A DNA stretch of 64,000 bases from Achromobacter spanius (GTDB taxonomy: Bacteria; Pseudomonadota; Gammaproteobacteria; Burkholderiales; Burkholderiaceae_B), in assembly GCF_002812705.1 (NCBI RefSeq), contig NZ_CP025030.1, positions 434,001-498,000 of the forward strand, in the 5' to 3' direction. Each line of letters opens with the position of its first letter. The first letter of the stretch is position 1. The notes beneath the pieces are model-generated. The model saw only the letters and a list, made by a program, of their open reading frames with translations, was not told the origin of the DNA and ran no database searches. The translations under genes were made by a program, and so were the position numbers. Shown here one piece after another: positions 60,617 through 64,000 of the stretch.

Positions 60617-63436
60617 TTGAACTACGGCACGAAGAAGTGGCTGACGGCGACGCTGGCGCTGGGCACGACTTACTGCGGGGGCGTCATGGCCGCCGACCTG
60701 ACGGTTTCCCCGGGAAATACCCAAGTATTCGATGGCTCGGCCAACTTTCCTGGCGGGGTGGATGTCAACGGCGGCACGCTGGTGATCGGCGGCAACGGTG
60801 GCGGATCCGGCGTCACGCTGGGTGGGAACGTCAACGCAACCTCAAACGGCATCGTCGCGGGCTTTGGTTCCATCAATGGCGACCTCAACGTGAGCGGCGC
60901 GCGGGTCGCCCCCGGCTACGAAGTCGGCACGCCGACCGGTGTCTCCAACGGCAACCTGGTCGTCAACGGCAACCTGTCGATGAACAACGCCGAGTTCGCC
61001 TTCGAGACCGGCTACGCGGGCTTGCCCATTACGCAACCCGGCACCGGCGACAACATCACGGTCGGCGGCAACGCAGCCATTAACAACACGACGTTGAACG
61101 TCACGGTCAATACCTTGGGCGTAAACGCCGGCTACTACCGCATCCTGTCGTACGGCGGCACCTTGAGTGGTAACGGCCTGACGCTGGGCAACGTCAGCGG
61201 CGACTCCGTGCCCGGGGCCACCATTCAATCGCTGACGGGCGACAAGCAGATCAACCTGATCCTCGGCCCCAGCACCACCAATCTGTGGAACGGCGACGGC
61301 GCGGCATCCGCCTCGCGCGCGGGTGGCGGCAACGGCACCTGGACCGCCGCCAGCACCAACTGGAACAGCCCCAGCAATGCCACCGGCGCCCTGCCCGACG
61401 GCGGCTACGCCATCTTCACGGGCGCGGCCGGCACGGTCACCGTGGATGGCGGCGCGGGCCCCGTGCGCGTGTCGGGCCTGCAATTCGCCACCGACCGCTA
61501 TCGCCTGCAAGGCGCGCCCATCACCCTGGTCGGCAGCGGCGGCAACCCGCCGGTCATCGTCGTTGGCGATGGCACCTATGCGTCGGGCCAGTTCGTCGAC
61601 ATCATCGACAACCCGCTGCAAGGCACGGAAGGCTTCGTCAAGACCGGCCCGGGCTCGGTGATCCTGACCGCCGACAGCAGCGGCTTGACCGGCCCCATCC
61701 TGATCGCCGACGGCGCCCTGGAAATCGACGGCAAGTTGAACGGCCCGATGGATATCGGCCGCGAAGTCGTACTGGCGGGCGTCGGCCAAGTGGGCACCAC
61801 GACCCTTTACCCGACCGCAGTCATCTCGCCGGGCAATGATGGTTCGCCCATGGGCACGCTCACCGTCAATGGCAACCTCAGCTTCGGCCAAAACGCCATC
61901 TATCGCGTACACGCCGACCCCACCAGCAACGCCAGCGACCGCATCCACGTCACCGGCGTGGCCACTCTGGATGGCAGCGTGGCGCACGTGGGCCCCAACG
62001 GCAACTATGCGCCGCGCACCACCTACAACATCCTGACGGCGGACGGCGGCATACAAGGCAGGTTCACCGGCGCTTCAAGCGCGTATGCGTTCCTGACCCC
62101 CACGCTCAGCTACGACGCGAAAAACGCCTTCATGACGCTGACGCGCAACGACGTGCCGATCGGCAGCGTGGGCGAAACCGGCAACGAGAGCAGCGTGGGC
62201 GATGCGCTGGACCAGGAAGACCCGCCCGTGAGCGGGAACGGATCGTCGTCGGCAGGAAATGGATCGTCGTCGAATGGGAACGGCAACGGGACTACGTCGA
62301 CGGCCCCCGAAGCCGGCTCGTCGCTCATCGCCAGCGGCAGCGCCGCAGGCAAGGACACTGGCGCCAGCCAGGTGACGACGGCGGTTCTTTCCATGACGCC
62401 GGCGCAAGCGCGCTCGGCATTGACGCAGCTTTCCGGCGAAGCATACGCAAGCACCGCCAGTGTGTTGCAGGGCCAGGGAGACACCGTGCGCACACTGCCG
62501 ATGGCCCACCTGCGCGGCAACCTTGACGCACCGATGCAGGCCGGACGGCCGACGGCCCAATTGGGTTCGTCCTCATCCGACGCACTGCCGCAAAGCGGCG
62601 CTTATCCCCTCTGGGCACAAGCGTTTGGCAATTGGAGCAAGTTCGGTAGTGACGGCAACGCGGCCAGCGTAAGCCAGTCGGCCGGCGGCTTCTTTGTGGG
62701 CGGCGACGGCGCCGTGGGCAACGGCTGGCGCTTGGGCGGCGCGGTGGGCTACACCGGCAGCCATAGCTCGGTCGCGGACGCCGCGTCGCGCACCAGCGTC
62801 GACAGCTACACGGCCACGATGTTCGGCGGGAGAAACTTCTCCGCGGGTCCCGGCCACATCCGCTTCATGGCCGGCGCGGCCTACACCTGGCACGACATCG
62901 ACACGAAGCGCGACATCGCGGCCGGCAGCCTGAACCAGCGACTGGAATCGTCGTATCACGCCTCGTCGACGCAAGTGTTCACGGAACTGGGCTACAAGCT
63001 GCCGCTGAACGACGGGACCAGCATCGAACCCTACGCCGGCCTGGCCTGGAACCAGCTGCGCACGCGCGACTTCCAGGAATCGGGGGGGACGGCGGCCCTG
63101 CACGGGTCGGGCACCACCGACGACGTGACCAGCACCACGCTGGGCTTGCGCGGCGCCTGGGAGTTCGGAGCGGACCGCGCACCGGGTCGATTGACTGCGT
63201 CGTTGGGATGGCGCCATGCCATGGGTGACGTTAAGCCCAAGCAGCAACTGGCGTTTGAAGGTGGCAGCACGTTCTCGGTGACGGGCGTTCCCATCGCGCG
63301 TGACGCCGCCGTGGTGGGGCTGGGCGCTGAAATGTCCATCACCCGCAACACGACGGCAGGCGTGGCCTACGACGCGCAGTTCGGCGGCGGCAACCGCCAG
63401 CAGTCGGGCATGTTCAAGCTGGCGATGCGGTTCTAA
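60617..63436 (+). CDS. Type Va autotransporter, paralogue of the preceding gene (TTG start)
   Basis: A 939-residue autotransporter. The TTG at 60617 is chosen because AAAGGA (60604-60609) is correctly spaced and the product NYGTKKWLTATLALGTTY then forms a normal signal peptide; a longer start at 60539 would add 26 non-signal residues. The passenger contains paired GGTLVIGGNGG-type strands and a linker rich in Gly, Asn and Ser (about 535-560). The barrel (about 665-939) ends in LAMRF and is clearly homologous to the first gene's barrel (shared AYTWHDI, ELGY, IEPYAGLAW and GWRHAMGDV motifs). The passengers differ more, which suggests duplication followed by passenger divergence. Confidence 0.91.
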   Translation: MNYGTKKWLTATLALGTTYCGGVMAADLTVSPGNTQVFDGSANFPGGVDVNGGTLVIGGNGGGSGVTLGGNVNATSNGIVAGFGSINGDLNVSGARVAPGYEVGTPTGVSNGNLVVNGNLSMNNAEFAFETGYAGLPITQPGTGDNITVGGNAAINNTTLNVTVNTLGVNAGYYRILSYGGTLSGNGLTLGNVSGDSVPGATIQSLTGDKQINLILGPSTTNLWNGDGAASASRAGGGNGTWTAASTNWNSPSNATGALPDGGYAIFTGAAGTVTVDGGAGPVRVSGLQFATDRYRLQGAPITLVGSGGNPPVIVVGDGTYASGQFVDIIDNPLQGTEGFVKTGPGSVILTADSSGLTGPILIADGALEIDGKLNGPMDIGREVVLAGVGQVGTTTLYPTAVISPGNDGSPMGTLTVNGNLSFGQNAIYRVHADPTSNASDRIHVTGVATLDGSVAHVGPNGNYAPRTTYNILTADGGIQGRFTGASSAYAFLTPTLSYDAKNAFMTLTRNDVPIGSVGETGNESSVGDALDQEDPPVSGNGSSSAGNGSSSNGNGNGTTSTAPEAGSSLIASGSAAGKDTGASQVTTAVLSMTPAQARSALTQLSGEAYASTASVLQGQGDTVRTLPMAHLRGNLDAPMQAGRPTAQLGSSSSDALPQSGAYPLWAQAFGNWSKFGSDGNAASVSQSAGGFFVGGDGAVGNGWRLGGAVGYTGSHSSVADAASRTSVDSYTATMFGGRNFSAGPGHIRFMAGAAYTWHDIDTKRDIAAGSLNQRLESSYHASSTQVFTELGYKLPLNDGTSIEPYAGLAWNQLRTRDFQESGGTAALHGSGTTDDVTSTTLGLRGAWEFGADRAPGRLTASLGWRHAMGDVKPKQQLAFEGGSTFSVTGVPIARDAAVVGLGAEMSITRNTTAGVAYDAQFGGGNRQQSGMFKLAMRF

Positions 63437-63451
63437 GGCCGGCGCCAGACG

Positions 63452-63482
63452 AAAAAAAGCGCCGCTAGTAATAGCGGCGCTT
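63452..63482 (-). terminator. Intrinsic terminator for tRNA-Lys(TTT), bidirectional
   Basis: The stem AAGCGCCGCTA/TAGCGGCGCTT with loop GTAA is followed leftward by seven Ts (63458-63452), a textbook terminator for the leftward tRNA transcript. Rightward, the tail TTCTTCATT is weaker but may help end the autotransporter message. Confidence 0.9.
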
Positions 63483-63521
63483 CTTCATTGCGGCGCTTCT
63501 TCATTGCGGCGCTTTTTCATT
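63474..63521. repeat. Three tandem 16-base repeats containing the terminator arm
   Basis: GCGGCGCTTCTTCATT occurs three times in a row (63474-63489, 63490-63505, 63506-63521; one change in the last). The first copy provides one arm of the adjacent terminator, so the array carries spare copies of that arm. Confidence 0.85.
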
Positions 63522-63532
63522 CCGGTGTTCTG

Positions 63533-63608
63533 TGGTGGGCTGAGCGAGACTCGAACTCGCGACCAACGGATTAAAAGTCCGCTGCTCTACCGACTGAGCT
63601 ATCAGCCC
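63533..63608 (-). tRNA. tRNA-Lys (anticodon TTT)
   Basis: A 76-base tRNA with GGGCTGA/TCAGCCC acceptor stem, D-arm TAGCTCAGTCGGTAGAGCA, anticodon loop CTTTTAA (TTT, reading AAA and AAG), T-arm GTTCGAGTC and encoded CCA. It is followed by a strong terminator and preceded by a near-consensus promoter. Confidence 0.97.
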
Positions 63609-63622
63609 GACCGAAGCCAGAA

Positions 63623-63651
63623 ATTATGGCGGATTTCTTTGGTCTTGTCAA
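63623..63651 (-). promoter_or_regulatory. Near-consensus sigma70 promoter of tRNA-Lys(TTT)
   Basis: Reading leftward, TTGACA (63651-63646), a 17-base spacer and CATAAT (63628-63623) lie 14 bases before the tRNA 5' end. This is among the best sigma70 matches in the window, as expected for a stable RNA gene. Confidence 0.85.
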
Positions 63652-63694
63652 AAAGATTAACGTCGCCAGCCGGTAAAGCCCTGGAGCCGCCCAG

Positions 63695-63721
63695 AAAAAA
63701 CGGCCGCTTGCGGCGGCCGTT
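63695..63721 (-). terminator. Intrinsic terminator of the metQ-like gene
   Basis: The perfect 9-base stem AACGGCCGC/GCGGCCGTT with a 5-base loop is followed leftward by six Ts (63700-63695). It lies 23 bases past the stop of the leftward metQ-like gene. Confidence 0.85.
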
Positions 63722-63744
63722 CCGGGGCTTGCGATGGACCTGGA

Positions 63745-64000
63745 TTACCAGGCGGCCACCACGGCGCCCTTGTACTTGGTCTGGATGAACTGCTTCACGG
63801 CCGGGCTGTGATAGATGCTGACCAGCTTGGCGAATTCAGCGCGGTCCTTGTCCTTTTCGCGCACGACCAACACGTTGGCGTACGGCGAATCCGGCGATTC
63901 CTGGGCGATGGCATCCTTGGCCGGATCCAGGCCGGCTTCCAGCGCAAAGTTGGTGTTGACGGCCGAAGCGTCGGTGTCATCCAGCGAACGCGGCAGTTGG
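63745..64000 (-). CDS. metQ: NlpA/MetQ-family ABC transporter substrate-binding protein, 3' end only
   Basis: Only the last 85 codons are in the window. The readable part, with NTNFALEAGLDPAKDAIAQE, then DSPYANVLVVREKDKDR and SIYHSPAVKQFIQTKYKG, is the C-terminal lobe of NlpA-type lipoproteins such as MetQ, which bind methionine for the MetNIQ importer. The SPYANVLVVR stretch is characteristic. Other NlpA-family ligands cannot be excluded without the rest of the gene and its neighbours. Confidence 0.85.
   Translation of the reverse strand, partial: QLPRSLDDTDASAVNTNFALEAGLDPAKDAIAQESPDSPYANVLVVREKDKDRAEFAKLVSIYHSPAVKQFIQTKYKGAVVAAW

Noticed and set aside
63474..63521. CRISPR-like array
   Set aside because: The repeats are contiguous 16-mers without spacers; no cas gene is present.

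Overview
The window is GC-rich, densely coded DNA from a betaproteobacterium. Gene content and order (an i4b-like type VI secretion locus with a TagX-type peptidase, slipin/NfeD pair, paired autotransporters, NlpA/MetQ lipoprotein) point to Alcaligenaceae, most likely Achromobacter or a close Bordetella relative. The genus is an inference from gene style, not a search result.

The first 39 kb is one type VI secretion system (T6SS) locus carrying all thirteen core components. A leftward arm (1-9390) runs lipoprotein, tssB, tssC, hcp, tssE, tssF, tssG and tssH (clpV, cut by the window edge). A rightward arm begins at 9547 with tssJ, tssK and tssL and runs with a 4-base overlap into a giant vgrG of 2670 codons (12368-20380). 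That protein has a normal VgrG spike, about 1300 residues of Ala/Ser/Thr-rich repeat sequence, and a C-terminal putative zinc protease with archaemetzincin-like motifs. A small candidate partner gene follows. A leftward effector operon (29063-21021) encodes a single-pass membrane protein, a second VgrG, a DUF4123 adaptor, a lipoprotein that is probably the immunity protein, and a Tle1-like alpha/beta-hydrolase effector whose nucleophile serine is replaced by aspartate. From 29256 to 37141 lie a TagX-like M15 peptidase, an inner-membrane protein of unknown role, tssM, tagF and an OmpA-family anchor. tssA (leftward), a short APDG-repeat protein and a PAAR tip protein close the locus.

From 39 to 64 kb the genes are ordinary chromosome: an NfeD protease/slipin pair; a HigBA-type toxin-antitoxin module with a clear promoter and double palindrome; tRNA-Lys(CTT); a divergent SDR/TetR pair with operator-like palindromes; a diguanylate cyclase; an AsmA-family protein; a sulfatase/LTA-synthase-like enzyme; 3-methyladenine DNA glycosylase I; a YkgJ-type cysteine-cluster protein; an AraC regulator divergent from a Fur-family gene with a Fur box; a LysR regulator; a chemotaxis receptor; an orphan ClpX-type zinc-finger protein; two paralogous type V autotransporters in tandem; tRNA-Lys(TTT) with a near-consensus promoter; and the 3' end of a metQ-like gene.

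The strongest candidates for new biology are the giant VgrG with its 42- and 18-residue repeats and protease-like end, and the Asp-nucleophile Tle1-like effector with its adaptor and immunity lipoprotein. No insertion sequence, integrase, phage gene or CRISPR array was seen.
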